Shown piece by piece: positions 17,409 to 26,493 of a stretch of 49,418 nt of DNA. The translations under genes and the position numbers were made by a program. The notes below the pieces were generated by a model. It ran no database searches and was not told the origin of the DNA. It saw only the letters and a list, made by a program, of their open reading frames with translations. The stretch comes from Bacteroidetes bacterium UBA2322. GTDB taxonomy: Bacteria; Bacteroidota; Bacteroidia; Chitinophagales; UBA2359. The stretch spans positions 1 to 49,418 of the forward strand of contig DDVC01000115.1 of NCBI GenBank assembly GCA_002345145.1. The letters are read 5' to 3'. Positions within the stretch are counted from its first letter, which is position 1; each line of letters begins with the position of its first letter.

Positions 17409-19175
17409 TTACTTGCGCTTGTCGCGTTTATTTTTGTTTTTGAGTCTTTTAGATTTTGTACCTTCTAATTGTGAGTAATCATAATTTTGGAGGTAGCTGT
17501 CTATTTGTTTGTCTAACTGATTTTGGTCTAAGGGTTTTGCGGTATTGGCAGGCTGAGTTGTTTGTGCAGGTTGAGTAACGGGGGCAGCTTGGGGTTGCTG
17601 CTGTGCGGGTTGTGTAGCCGGAGTAGTTTTGGGTTGCTGCTGTGTGGTGGTTTGCTGTGGTTGGGCGCCCTGTTGTTGAGGTTGGGCAACGGGTCGGCTG
17701 GGGTTATTTGCAGGTAAGGTTGATTGGTTTTGCGGTGCGGCTGTGTTGTTAGAGGTGGTACTGTTGTTAAAACGGGTATCACTTTGCGTACCGGCAGCAG
17801 GTTTGGTGGTTGTATTACCGGTGTTATTCTGCTGTTGTGGCGGCGTTTGTGTGGTTGTTTTAGGAGGCTGTGTATTGGTATTAGCTACATTAACAGAGGG
17901 CGACCGCACATTTTTGTCTGCACTTTGACCTTGACTTTGACTTTGGTTTTGATTTGTATTTCTGTCTGCATCATAAGTTACAGTAGCGTAAGGGTTATTA
18001 CCCGATGAAACAGCAGGTGGCGGGGCAACAGGCGTAGTAACAAAAGATATTTTATCGGGTAGGGTATTATTGCCCGATGTGTTTTGCGAAGTTACTACCG
18101 GACTGCGAACAACAGCTACATCTTGAGCGCCTGTGGCAATATAAGGATTGGTGGCTGCTCCGGCGGTAGTGGGCTGTGCCTGCGCTTGTGGCGCAGTAGC
18201 AGCAGGAGTGGCGGCGGCTTGCACTTCGGCTTTACCTAATACGCGCACTCGGGCATTGTTTTTATATTCTACCAAAAAAGCATCTGCAAAGCGGGGATTA
18301 GCCTGCACACTGCGTAAGGCGTTAATTGCGGTGGTTAGGTTGTCAAAATTACCAATCATTACACGGGTAATATCGGAGCCGGCTGCCTGTTCGGGAGTTG
18401 GGCTGCCAATGGCTGCAAGCGTGTTAAATTCAGCCATGTTTACCTTTCGGTATGCGCCCACTTGTATTTTATACGAAGTGCCTTGTGGTGCGGCAGGCGC
18501 TGCCGTAGTAGTATTGGTAGTGAAGTAATTAACGGGCAGGTTATCAACAGAGCGGGTTAAAACAGCAGCATTGCCCCTTATAGAAGCTACTTGTTGGGTA
18601 GAGGCTTGGGTGGTAAAGTAGCTTGGTGCGGTATTGGTTTGGTTAACCACTCCTATGTTTTGCGAAATGAGAAAATCCATAGTTTGGAAGTCTGCATTTG
18701 CTAATCTTATGTTGCCTTCGGGGTCAATGAGGTAGGAAAAAGGAAATCCGGTAACCTGATATTGGTTTGCAGCGGTAGTATAAAAATCTTGAACATGGTG
18801 TGTGCCGGGTAAATTATCTATTTTTATTGCCGTAGTCCATTCTTGGCTGTTTTCGTCTAAAGAAACCGTCATTATTTTTATACCTCTCATGCCTTCCTTA
18901 AAAAGGGTATTCTGAAAACGGTTGTATATATGCGTCAGGTTGGGGGCGGCAGTTCTGGAGGCAGGGCTCTGTGATGACCAAAAGTGCAAAATAGTCCAAT
19001 AACCTCTTAATGAGCTGAGTTTTTGGTAGTTGCCAAGATTATCGCGCAAGTTAATTTCGGGGGCTTTTGTGCCTATGGCAAGTTGTGCTTGTGCGGGCAT
19101 ACTAATGGTAAATGCCAGCAGCAAAACTAAGGCAGCCCATAAACGGGTATGAACAGCAGGAGTATTTTTTTTCAT
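17409..19175 (-). CDS. Secreted thioredoxin-fold/SPOR/low-complexity fusion with serine-substituted active site
   Basis: A 588-residue protein with four parts. A signal peptide (1-30, cleavage near PAQA) leads into a TlpA/AhpC-TSA thioredoxin fold (about 31-175: IGTKAPEINLRDNLGNYQKL, then ILHFWSSQSPASR and GFPFSYLIDPEGNIRL). A SPOR-like domain (about 230-315, YKIQVGAYRKVNMAEF) and a Gln/Asn/Pro/Thr-rich disordered region (about 320-550) follow, ending in a basic tail rich in Lys and Arg. The thioredoxin CPPC position reads SPAS (Ser70, Ser73), so disulfide redox chemistry is not possible. The fold probably binds a partner instead. The SPOR part suggests peptidoglycan binding. It is periplasmic or surface-exposed. 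Confidence 0.82.
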   Translation of the reverse strand: MKKNTPAVHTRLWAALVLLLAFTISMPAQAQLAIGTKAPEINLRDNLGNYQKLSSLRGYWTILHFWSSQSPASRTAAPNLTHIYNRFQNTLFKEGMRGIKIMTVSLDENSQEWTTAIKIDNLPGTHHVQDFYTTAANQYQVTGFPFSYLIDPEGNIRLANADFQTMDFLISQNIGVVNQTNTAPSYFTTQASTQQVASIRGNAAVLTRSVDNLPVNYFTTNTTTAAPAAPQGTSYKIQVGAYRKVNMAEFNTLAAIGSPTPEQAAGSDITRVMIGNFDNLTTAINALRSVQANPRFADAFLVEYKNNARVRVLGKAEVQAAATPAATAPQAQAQPTTAGAATNPYIATGAQDVAVVRSPVVTSQNTSGNNTLPDKISFVTTPVAPPPAVSSGNNPYATVTYDADRNTNQNQSQSQGQSADKNVRSPSVNVANTNTQPPKTTTQTPPQQQNNTGNTTTKPAAGTQSDTRFNNSTTSNNTAAPQNQSTLPANNPSRPVAQPQQQGAQPQQTTTQQQPKTTPATQPAQQQPQAAPVTQPAQTTQPANTAKPLDQNQLDKQIDSYLQNYDYSQLEGTKSKRLKNKNKRDKRK

Positions 19176-19330
19176 GATAAAAAATGTTTTTCAACAAAAT
19201 TAAAAAATTTTGGGCATTGGTAGAGAGTTTAGGTATGGGTTATACAGCAAAACTCGCACACCCAATTAAAGTGTAACCAATTTAACCGGTGGCGTTTTGT
19301 TGCTTACAATAAGCAAAATAAAGAGTAAGG

Positions 19331-19573
19331 TTACTCTTTTACAGGTTGTCCGGTTTTTCGGATACGATTAGCCGTAGTAGAATTTTCCTCTTCTATGCCT
19401 TCTTCCAATTCTTGTTGAATAGAAGATTTAGCCTGATTAAACTCTCGTATGCCTCTACCTAAACCTCGGGCAAGTTCGGGTATTTTTTTACCGCCAAACA
19501 AGAGTAAAATAACCAGTACAATTAAAATCATTTCTCCGCCACCCGGAAGCGAAAACAATAAAAGCGCATGCAT
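19331..19573 (-). CDS. tatA: Sec-independent translocase component TatA/TatE
   Basis: An 80-residue protein with the TatA layout: one N-terminal transmembrane helix (about 13-27, GEMILIVLVILLLFGG), the hinge FGGKKIPELARGLGRG, and an amphipathic helix (IREFNQAKSSIQQELEEG) with a short charged tail. TatA oligomers help folded twin-arginine substrates cross the inner membrane. The usual F-G-x-x-x-L/I-P-E hinge is intact. No tatC is near. A promoter of Bacteroidota type precedes it. TatB-like function cannot be excluded from sequence alone, but the short tail favours TatA. Confidence 0.93.
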   Translation of the reverse strand: MHALLLFSLPGGGEMILIVLVILLLFGGKKIPELARGLGRGIREFNQAKSSIQQELEEGIEEENSTTANRIRKTGQPVKE

Positions 19574-19918
19574 AATTAACGGTTTTTGTTATTACAAAGA
19601 TAGGGCTTTATCATTAATAACCAATGTAAAGCCGGTAAAGATGAATAATTTATGGCAAAATAACGCAAAAAACAGGTGTAGAGATGTGTGTGGAGTTAAA
19701 ATTTGGTAAAATTTATGTTGCCAATGGGGTTAAGGCGCTGTTTTACCTGCTAACAAGGGGTAATAGGGTTATTTTGCAATCAATTATCTGTTCTGTTAAG
19801 AGGCGATTTATGTTGCCCCATAGGGTCAAAACTTGCAGGCATTTACCGGTTAAATTGGCATAATGCATGTACCCTATTCAACTTGCTGCCTTATTTGTTT
19901 AGAATAGCGGGTTTGCGT
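19574..19918. other. 345-base gap between meaB and tatA
   Basis: Apart from the tatA promoter at its left edge, I see no open frame, strong hairpin or repeat. It should also contain the end of the meaB transcript. Confidence 0.5.
19596..19624 (-). promoter_or_regulatory. Bacteroidota-type promoter of tatA
   Basis: Read on the minus strand, TTG (19624-19622) and TATCTTTG (19603-19596) are separated by 18 bases, close to the Bacteroidota sigma-ABfr consensus TTG-N19-21-TAnnTTTG. The box ends 22 bases before the tatA ATG, giving a short leader. Confidence 0.6.
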
Positions 19919-20827
19919 TCAACTGCAAAAAGACTTCACAAAATTATACAAGTTAAACTGCTCATTTTCTTGTAGTTGTTTATCAATAATAAGGGCAAGC
20001 CGGCGGTGGTTAATATCTTTTAGCCGGCATTTTTGAATAAGTTGCAGCGCTTTTTGTGCCAGCAAAAATGTTCTTTTAGCGTTGTGCTGTTTGTGTTGGT
20101 TGTGCAGCAGAATTTGCCGCAGGAGTTCTTCCACCCCTTCGTTTTTGTTGGCTATTGTTTTTATGACCGGCACATTCCAGTTGACGGCAGGTTTTTCGTG
20201 CAGCATTTTGCTAAGGTTTCGGGCAAAGGTATCGGCATTTTGACGGTCGGCTTTATTAACCACAAAAATATCGGCTATTTCCATAATGCCCGATTTCATA
20301 GTCTGAATTTCATCGCCTGCTTCGGGTACCATCACCACTACCGTAGTATCTGCCAGCCCTGCTATTTCTACTTCCGACTGACCAACGCCTACTGTTTCCA
20401 CAAAAATATACTCAAATGGGGCGCTTCGCACTACGTCAATAATTTCTATAATTTTATCGGACAGCCCACCCAATGAGCCTCTGGTGGCAACAGATCTGAT
20501 GTATATAGCCGGATTGTTGAAGTACTCGTTTAGTCTTATGCGGTCGCCCAGCAAAGCGCCGTAATTAAAAGGCGAAGTAGGGTCTATGGCAATAATGGCA
20601 ATAGACGCTTTTTGGTTAAGCATAGCGCCTACTAATGCATTTACCAAGGAGCTTTTGCCTGCTCCGGGTGGACCCGTAACACCTATTACCGGAGTAACAG
20701 GATTGGGGGTAATATTTTGTAAAAACCTGTCGTAACCGGCACCCTCGTTTTCTACCAAAGAAATTGCCTTAGCAATGGCATGAAATTTTCCCTCTGCCAC
20801 TTGTTGCTTAAGTTCGTTTAAGTGCAT
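19919..20827 (-). CDS. meaB: Methylmalonyl-CoA mutase-associated GTPase MeaB (ArgK family)
   Basis: A 302-residue G3E-type P-loop GTPase. The motifs are GVTGPPGAGKSSLVNAL (Walker A), IAIIAIDPTSPF, DKIIEIIDVVRSAPFEYIF, VETVGVGQSEVEIAGLAD (switch region) and VVNKADRQNAD (base-specificity NKxD). MeaB loads and protects the adenosylcobalamin cofactor of methylmalonyl-CoA mutase in propionate and succinate metabolism. The mutase genes are not in this window. Length and motifs match the family fully, although some members were first named ArgK or LAO/AO transport ATPase. Confidence 0.93.
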   Translation of the reverse strand: MHLNELKQQVAEGKFHAIAKAISLVENEGAGYDRFLQNITPNPVTPVIGVTGPPGAGKSSLVNALVGAMLNQKASIAIIAIDPTSPFNYGALLGDRIRLNEYFNNPAIYIRSVATRGSLGGLSDKIIEIIDVVRSAPFEYIFVETVGVGQSEVEIAGLADTTVVVMVPEAGDEIQTMKSGIMEIADIFVVNKADRQNADTFARNLSKMLHEKPAVNWNVPVIKTIANKNEGVEELLRQILLHNQHKQHNAKRTFLLAQKALQLIQKCRLKDINHRRLALIIDKQLQENEQFNLYNFVKSFCS

Positions 20828-20954
20828 GGCTATAGTTGGGGGTGCGGTTATTTGGGGTTAAATACTGCGCTAAACAACGGTGCTTGTAGTGTAATTTATA
20901 CTATATACAGCTAAAGCAACTTGTGCAGCGGAGCAGAAAAAATGCGACTCGGAG

Positions 20955-21209
20955 TTAGTCGTGAAACGATTTTAACTTGTCTTTAATAGACGAAATTAAA
21001 GACTCTGATGCTTTTTTCTGGGGGAGTTTATTATTTAAAAATTCTTTCAAATTGGCTGCCTGATTTCGGTGTGCCATTTGTGTGCCTGATCTATGGTTGG
21101 TTTTAACCTGATTGGGCAGGTATTTGGCTTCTTTAAGGTTATTGCCGCCGGTTTCCTGCGGGTTTACACTACTTTTCCCGTCGGCAGGATTTTCTATTTT
21201 AGATTTCAT
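20955..21209 (-). CDS. Small hypothetical protein downstream of the sigma factor
   Basis: An 84-residue polar, basic protein (MKSKIENPADGKSSVNPQ start). The first half is low complexity, and the C-terminal half probably contains two helices (AANLKEFLNNKLP and ASESLISSIKDKLKSF). There is no signal peptide, membrane helix or known domain. It follows the ECF sigma gene by about 200 bases on the same strand, the slot where anti-sigma factors often lie, but it has no anti-sigma signature. The codon pattern looks like its neighbours, so I accept it as probably real. Confidence 0.55.
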   Translation of the reverse strand: MKSKIENPADGKSSVNPQETGGNNLKEAKYLPNQVKTNHRSGTQMAHRNQAANLKEFLNNKLPQKKASESLISSIKDKLKSFHD

Positions 21210-21406
21210 GTTACTTCGTTTTTAGGTGTTTATTTGTCTGTTTTTGGGTTTTTGGTTTAGCTTTAGATTAGTACGTCTTTTTGACAAACAAAATTGCAAA
21301 AAGTTGCTGAGAATTGTATGCTTTGAGGGGATTTTTTTAAAAAATTGAGCTTTTTACCTTTTTGGTAGGTTTTGCACCGGCCATATAATAGGGTTTAAAT
21401 GCTGCA

Positions 21407-22030
21407 CTATTCAGCGTCTTCCTTACCAGCATCATTAATACCGCCTGCATCATCTGTATTATAGCCCATTTTAGCAGCATAATGCGTTAAAAACTGCTGC
21501 ATTTGTTCTCTTGATCTGTGTAGCCTGGAGCGTACTGTACCTTCGGGAATTTTTTCTATTACTGCAATTTCGGCATATTTAAAACCCTCTAAAAACAGTA
21601 GCAGAATATCCCTGTACTTAGGTTTTAATTTATTTAATGCGGCTACTACTTCATCGCTCATCATACTGTCGTAGGGGGCTTCTGTAAAATCAATACCTCG
21701 GCTTAGTTTTTCATCTGTTGTATGTGGGTGCTTTTTAACCGTTTCGGTATCGCCATCAATAGGCATTTTTTTGTCTTTCCGGTACTTGTTTATGAATACG
21801 TTCTTCCCTATCATAAACAACCATGCTTTGGCATTAGTTCCCTCTTTAAAAGTTTCAACAGATTTGATCACCCGTAAAAAGGTTTCTTGCACCAAATCAT
21901 CGGTTGCTTCGGGGTTGTTATTGGTAAGGCGGAAAAGAAAGCGCTCTAAATCGTCAATATAAGGCAAAAATACCTCTTCTATTATACGGTTTCGTTCTTC
22001 GGGGGTTAGCTTAACCGGATTTTCCTCCAT
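21407..22030 (-). CDS. ECF-type RNA polymerase sigma factor
   Basis: A 207-residue sigma-70 family protein. Region 2 (about 22-90) contains DDLVQETFLRVIKS and the core-binding AKAWLFMIGKNVFINKYRK. Region 4 (about 135-190) is a helix-turn-helix: LKPKYRDILLLFLEGFKYAEIA, then EGTVRSRLHRSREQM. An acidic tail (NTDDAGGINDAGKEDAE) follows. This is a group 4 sigma factor without regions 1 and 3. There is no classical membrane anti-sigma gene beside it; the next gene downstream encodes a small basic protein. The target regulon is unknown. Confidence 0.93.
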   Translation of the reverse strand: MEENPVKLTPEERNRIIEEVFLPYIDDLERFLFRLTNNNPEATDDLVQETFLRVIKSVETFKEGTNAKAWLFMIGKNVFINKYRKDKKMPIDGDTETVKKHPHTTDEKLSRGIDFTEAPYDSMMSDEVVAALNKLKPKYRDILLLFLEGFKYAEIAVIEKIPEGTVRSRLHRSREQMQQFLTHYAAKMGYNTDDAGGINDAGKEDAE

Positions 22031-22320
22031 AAAAAAAGCGATGTTTTTGTTTGGGTGTTAGCGCCATAATGGCAACATGTTTTCTGCTTCAGCCTTAAAT
22101 AAATAGTTGCCGGAGTTGTGGTGAGCAACTTGTGGCAGTGTGTGCCGCTACCATAATAAGGGCATGCCCGCAGGGTTAATGGCGCTGATTGGTAAAAAGT
22201 TGGTGCAAAGAAAACAAATACAAACGAAATGAACAAACCTTTTAAAAAAAGTTTACTTTAAATCATACATAAATAATGCTGTGGCACTGCTAATGGGTTG
22301 TAAATGCATGACAGTTTTGC

Positions 22321-23715
22321 CTAAATAGAGGCAGCGTGTATTTGTTGGGCAACACCCGGCATTGCCTGTTGGGTAACGGCTACATGCGGTGGAAGCAGTT
22401 GTTTGTTCAGTTGCCGTAGTATTTTGTTCAGGGCAGGCTTTTCTATACCATAAAGCCTAAGATTACCAAGTGCCCATTTTACTTGTGCCTGCCATTCTTT
22501 GGCATTTTGTTCTGATAGTTCAGGCGAGGCATTTTTTTCTGAACCATTGCTTGATTTGGGCAATAAGGGCTGCAAAAATAACTGCAAGAGTTGTTTGGCG
22601 GGCTCTGCCTCCATTACTTTGCGGCAATACAGCTCTATGCGCAAGGTGTTGGGCAATGTGCCAAACGTTTCTAAACGCACATCAGGAAAACCGGCGTTTT
22701 GTGCAAACCGGTTAAAATAACTCAGGTATTGTGTAAGCGCAGTTTGTAAGGCAGCAGTAGCCTCTATTTCGGTTTGCCATATGTGGACATGCTCCGATAT
22801 ATTTATGCCCTGCCGCATATAAAGGGCTATTGCGTAAAAGCCCATTTTTGAAAGTTTATCATAGGGGCTACGGAGCGGGTTTTTTTCCAATCCTATTTCT
22901 GCCAATTGAAACAAGCGCGCCATAGTATGCGGTAAACAATACAGTTGATTGTTTGATACATCAAGCTCCCTCAATCGGGTTAATTCACCTATTTGCTCCG
23001 GCAGGCTACTTAACTGATTATCAAATGCTGATAAAGTTTGTAAGCCCGATAAATGTTCAATGGCAGCAGGTAATGTACTCAGTTGATTGCCCGATACATC
23101 AAGCGATACTAACATGTTTAATAGGGTAAGGGCTGCCGGAAATTGGGTAAAACAATTATGGCTTAAATCTAAAAATTGTAATTTTCTGAGCAAAGAAATA
23201 GCGGCGGGCAAACCACAAAGTTGGTTCTCTGCCAAAAGCAGGGTTTGCAATTGGGGTAAGTTGCAAACAACACTCGGTAGCATTTCTAACCCGTTGCTGC
23301 TAATATCGAGCAGGTTTAATGCGCTAAGTTTTGATAGGTTATCGGAAAAGGTGATTAACTGATTTTGTCGGAGATGTAGTTTTTTCAGATTTTGCAAAGC
23401 GCCTATCTGAGGACACAGGTGTTTGAGCTGATTTTTAGACAGGTCTAACTCTTCCAATTGGGTTAAGTTGCAAATACTGTCTGGTATTTGCATAAGGTTA
23501 TTGCCCGATAGGTTAAGCGTGCGCAAATTTTTGAGCTCACTTATTTGCGGAGGCAATGAGGTAAGGTGGTTTTCGCTCAGTACTAAATGCTCCAAATGCT
23601 CCAGCCGCCCTATTTCGGGCGGGAGCATGTCTAACCGTCTGCTAAACAAAAACAAGGTTTTTTGTTTGCGCTGCTCGGCTTCTTTAATGGTTTGAAGTAT
23701 GGAGTGTTTAATCAT
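22321..23715 (-). CDS. Cytoplasmic leucine-rich-repeat protein
   Basis: A 464-residue protein without a signal peptide. After a short basic helix (EAEQRKQKTLFLFSRRL), about ten 23-residue leucine-rich repeats run from residue ~30 to ~280 with the pattern L-x-x-L-x-L-S-x-N-x-L-x-x-L-P, as in HLVLSENHLTSLPPQISELK. The repeats are of the bacterial/Shoc2 type. A C-terminal helical region (about 285-464), rich in Gln, Leu and Ala, has no family I recognise. It probably acts as a protein-binding scaffold in the cytoplasm. It is transcribed alone, with non-coding gaps on both sides. Confidence 0.88.
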   Translation of the reverse strand: MIKHSILQTIKEAEQRKQKTLFLFSRRLDMLPPEIGRLEHLEHLVLSENHLTSLPPQISELKNLRTLNLSGNNLMQIPDSICNLTQLEELDLSKNQLKHLCPQIGALQNLKKLHLRQNQLITFSDNLSKLSALNLLDISSNGLEMLPSVVCNLPQLQTLLLAENQLCGLPAAISLLRKLQFLDLSHNCFTQFPAALTLLNMLVSLDVSGNQLSTLPAAIEHLSGLQTLSAFDNQLSSLPEQIGELTRLRELDVSNNQLYCLPHTMARLFQLAEIGLEKNPLRSPYDKLSKMGFYAIALYMRQGINISEHVHIWQTEIEATAALQTALTQYLSYFNRFAQNAGFPDVRLETFGTLPNTLRIELYCRKVMEAEPAKQLLQLFLQPLLPKSSNGSEKNASPELSEQNAKEWQAQVKWALGNLRLYGIEKPALNKILRQLNKQLLPPHVAVTQQAMPGVAQQIHAASI

Positions 23716-24102
23716 TTACACGCAAAAGTAACTACCATATTGGTAATAGCAGCAAATGAGATGTCATGTTAAAGTCATATTTTTGGGGGGCAATAAAATT
23801 GCGTCTTGCTTTTGGGCAAGGTTTTAGATAGCTTTATATGCCATAGGTATTTTGGGCAAAGGTATTTATATGTTTTTGGCTGTTTTAGTTTTTCTTGCTT
23901 AGCCCAAATTGGGCATTTTACCTCTTTTTTTGCGAAAAATTTATTACCTCCCTCAATACCCCAAAAAAGGACTTATGGGTTTGTCAAGTTCAAACATTGC
24001 AGCGCCGCAACTACCTACCCTGCGTTTTAGTCTTAACCAAATTCTTTTTTTTAACCGCAAGGGTCAGCACAAAGCTCGCAAATACTTGGTGTTCTTGGCG
24101 TA

Positions 24103-24157
24103 AAATCTTACCAATTACCCTGCAAATACGCCATGAGCCTGCATGATGGGCAGTACA
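24103..24157. repeat. Direct repeat, copy 1
   Basis: A segment of about 55 bases starting AAATCTTACCAATTACCCTG recurs 108 bases downstream with only a handful of differences. The first 35 bases differ at a single position. Confidence 0.85.
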
Positions 24158-24210
24158 TCATTGGTGCCAATCAGCCGCATCTGTGTTATCCGTGTACTAA
24201 TTGCTGCCCT

Positions 24211-24265
24211 AAATCTTATCAATTACCCTGCAAATACGCCATGAACTTGCAGGGTGGGCAGCACC
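24211..24265. repeat. Direct repeat, copy 2
   Basis: Second copy, starting AAATCTTATCAATTACCCTG. The shared core includes GCAAATACGCCATGA. In this copy CTTGCAGGGTGGGCAG replaces CCTGCATGATGGGCAG. The 53 bases between the copies are not repeated. Confidence 0.85.
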
Positions 24266-24314
24266 TAAGTAGCTACAAAAAGTTTAAGGAATTTGTGTTT
24301 TTTGCTAACAAAAG

Positions 24315-24344
24315 TTGCAATTGCAAAAAATAGTGGTAATTTTG
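24315..24344 (+). promoter_or_regulatory. Bacteroidota-type promoter of gyrB
   Basis: TTG at 24315-24317, a 19-base spacer, and TAATTTTG at 24337-24344 match the TTG-N19-TAnnTTTG consensus exactly. Transcription should start near 24350, leaving a leader of about 135 bases before the gyrB ATG. Confidence 0.75.
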
Positions 24345-24485
24345 CGAACTATTTTCACAATCATCGGGTTTACAAAAGGTTGCCGGTTTAATTCAACAGC
24401 CAATAAAAACATAAAACCCGCATTTTTTTGTAACTTTACGCCAAATATCCGTTTACAAAAAGCTTAACCCCAAAAACAAGTTTTT

Positions 24486-26417
24486 ATGCAAAATAATTAT
24501 GGTGCCGACAGTATTCAGGTGCTGGAAGGATTGGAGGCGGTAAGGAAACGACCGGCAATGTACATTGGCGATATAGGCTTTAAGGGGCTGCACCACTTAG
24601 TTTATGAAGTGGTTGACAACTCTATAGATGAAGCGCTTGCCGGTTACTGCCAAAATATATTTGTTACCATAAACGAAGACAACTCCGTAACCGTACAAGA
24701 TGATGGGCGGGGCATACCCGTAGCCATTCACTCTACTGAGGGGCGCTCTGCCTTAGAGGTGGTAATGACCGTGTTGCACGCCGGCGGTAAGTTTGATAAA
24801 AATACCTATAAAGTATCGGGCGGTTTGCATGGCGTAGGCGTTTCGTGCGTAAATGCCCTGTCAGAATATCTGAAAGTAGAGGTAGAGCGCGATGGCGGTT
24901 TGTTTGTTCAGGAATACGAAAGGGGTAACCCCCAATATGCCGTAAAACAAATAGGCAATAGCACCCGAACCGGTACTACTACTACCTTTAAGCCCGATTA
25001 CCAAATTTTTACCACCCTCGTTTACAACTACGATACACTTGCCTCACGCCTTCGCGAACTGGCATTTTTGAACCGGGGCATACGCATTACCCTTACCGAC
25101 CGCCGCGAAAAAGACGACAAAGGCAATTACCCCTCCGAAGTGTTTCACTCCGAAGGCGGCTTGTCAGAATTTGTAAAATACCTCGATGCCAACCGTACCC
25201 CACTCATTGATACACCTATTTATATGGAAGGTGAGCGAGATATGGTATCGGTGGAAGTGGCTTTGCAGTACAATTCTACCTACAACGAAAACGTACACTC
25301 TTACGTAAACAACATTAACACCATAGAAGGCGGTACACACGTATCGGGTTTTAGGCGCGCACTTACCCGAACCTTTAAAAACTATGCCGAAAAAAACGGA
25401 CTGTTCAGTAAGGTAAAGGTAGAAATAACCGGCGATGACTTCCGCGAAGGGCTTACCGCACTCATCTCTATTAAAGTGCCCGAACCACAGTTTGAAGGGC
25501 AAACCAAAACCAAACTGGGCAACTCTGAAGTAGCCGGTATTGTAGAAGGGGTAGTGGGCGATAAATTAGTGTCTTTTTTAGAAGAAAACCCCCGACAAGC
25601 TAAAACCATCATTGAAAAAGTGGTGCTTGCCGCCACCGCCCGAAATGCTGCCCGAAAAGCCCGCGAATTGGTGCAGCGAAAAACCGCCCTTACCGGCAGC
25701 GGTTTGCCCGGTAAACTTGCCGACTGCTCTAACAAAGACCCCGAAAGCAGCGAACTGTTTTTGGTAGAGGGCGACTCGGCAGGCGGTACTGCCAAACAGG
25801 GCAGAAACCGCGCCTTCCAAGCTATTATGCCACTCAGAGGTAAAATTCTGAACGTGGAAAAAGCCATGGAATACAAAATTTATGATAACGAAGAAATAAA
25901 GAATATATACCAAGCGCTGGGCGTGTTCCAAAAAGAAAATAAAGAACTGAACATAGATAAACTGCGCTACCATAAAATAGTGATTATGTGCGATGCCGAC
26001 GTGGACGGCAGCCACATTACCACCCTCATACTTACCTTCTTTTTCCGCCAAATGAAAGACCTCATTGAGCGAGGGTATATCTATATTGCCACGCCGCCGC
26101 TTTATTTGGTTAAAAGGGGCAATAAATCTGTTTACTGCTGGACAGACGACCAACGCGATGCCGCCATTAAAGAACTTGCCGGAAACGACGACCCTAACCG
26201 CGTGGTAAATGTGCAACGATACAAAGGTTTGGGCGAAATGAATGCCGAACAACTGTGGGAAACCACCATGAACCCCGATAAACGCATACTCAAGCAAGTT
26301 ACCATTGACAGTGCTGCCGAAGCCGACCGCATTTTCTCAATGCTTATGGGCGACGACGTGGAGCCCCGCCGAGAGTTTATTGAAAAACACGCCAAATACG
26401 CCCGAATTGACATTTAA
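24486..26417 (+). CDS. gyrB: DNA gyrase subunit B
   Basis: A 643-residue type IIA topoisomerase subunit that supplies ATP hydrolysis for negative supercoiling with GyrA. The GHKL ATPase domain has YEVVDNSIDEALAGYC, DDGRGIPV and the ATP-lid GGLHGVGVSCVNALS. The transducer domain follows to about residue 400. The TOPRIM domain shows ELFLVEGDSAGGTAKQ, PLRGKILNVEKA and MCDADVDGSHI, and the C-terminus has QRYKGLGEMNAEQLWETTM. The length is normal for the short Bacteroidota form, without the Gram-negative insert. Upstream are a good promoter and a long gene-free region; 76 bases downstream is a small membrane-protein gene. Confidence 0.98.
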   Translation: MQNNYGADSIQVLEGLEAVRKRPAMYIGDIGFKGLHHLVYEVVDNSIDEALAGYCQNIFVTINEDNSVTVQDDGRGIPVAIHSTEGRSALEVVMTVLHAGGKFDKNTYKVSGGLHGVGVSCVNALSEYLKVEVERDGGLFVQEYERGNPQYAVKQIGNSTRTGTTTTFKPDYQIFTTLVYNYDTLASRLRELAFLNRGIRITLTDRREKDDKGNYPSEVFHSEGGLSEFVKYLDANRTPLIDTPIYMEGERDMVSVEVALQYNSTYNENVHSYVNNINTIEGGTHVSGFRRALTRTFKNYAEKNGLFSKVKVEITGDDFREGLTALISIKVPEPQFEGQTKTKLGNSEVAGIVEGVVGDKLVSFLEENPRQAKTIIEKVVLAATARNAARKARELVQRKTALTGSGLPGKLADCSNKDPESSELFLVEGDSAGGTAKQGRNRAFQAIMPLRGKILNVEKAMEYKIYDNEEIKNIYQALGVFQKENKELNIDKLRYHKIVIMCDADVDGSHITTLILTFFFRQMKDLIERGYIYIATPPLYLVKRGNKSVYCWTDDQRDAAIKELAGNDDPNRVVNVQRYKGLGEMNAEQLWETTMNPDKRILKQVTIDSAAEADRIFSMLMGDDVEPRREFIEKHAKYARIDI

Positions 26418-26493
26418 TGACCAACACCAATTTGTTTGCTCTTACCCCTACAAACAAAACCCTAACTAAACCGCACCCAAACCCATTTTTGCT

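Larger units (their letters stand above)
23716..24485. other. 770-base intergenic region upstream of gyrB
   Basis: This is the divergent gap between the LRR gene and gyrB and the longest gene-free stretch here. It holds two imperfect direct repeats 108 bases apart and word-like stretches (for example CTGTGTTATCCGTGTACTAA near 24181). A strong promoter for gyrB lies at 24315-24344, with a second TAACTTTA box at 24431-24438. Open frames here are short, overlap one another in different frames and carry no domain. Confidence 0.6.

Noticed and set aside
24103..24265. Possible CRISPR array
   Set aside because: Only two imperfect copies with a 53-base spacer and no cas genes.
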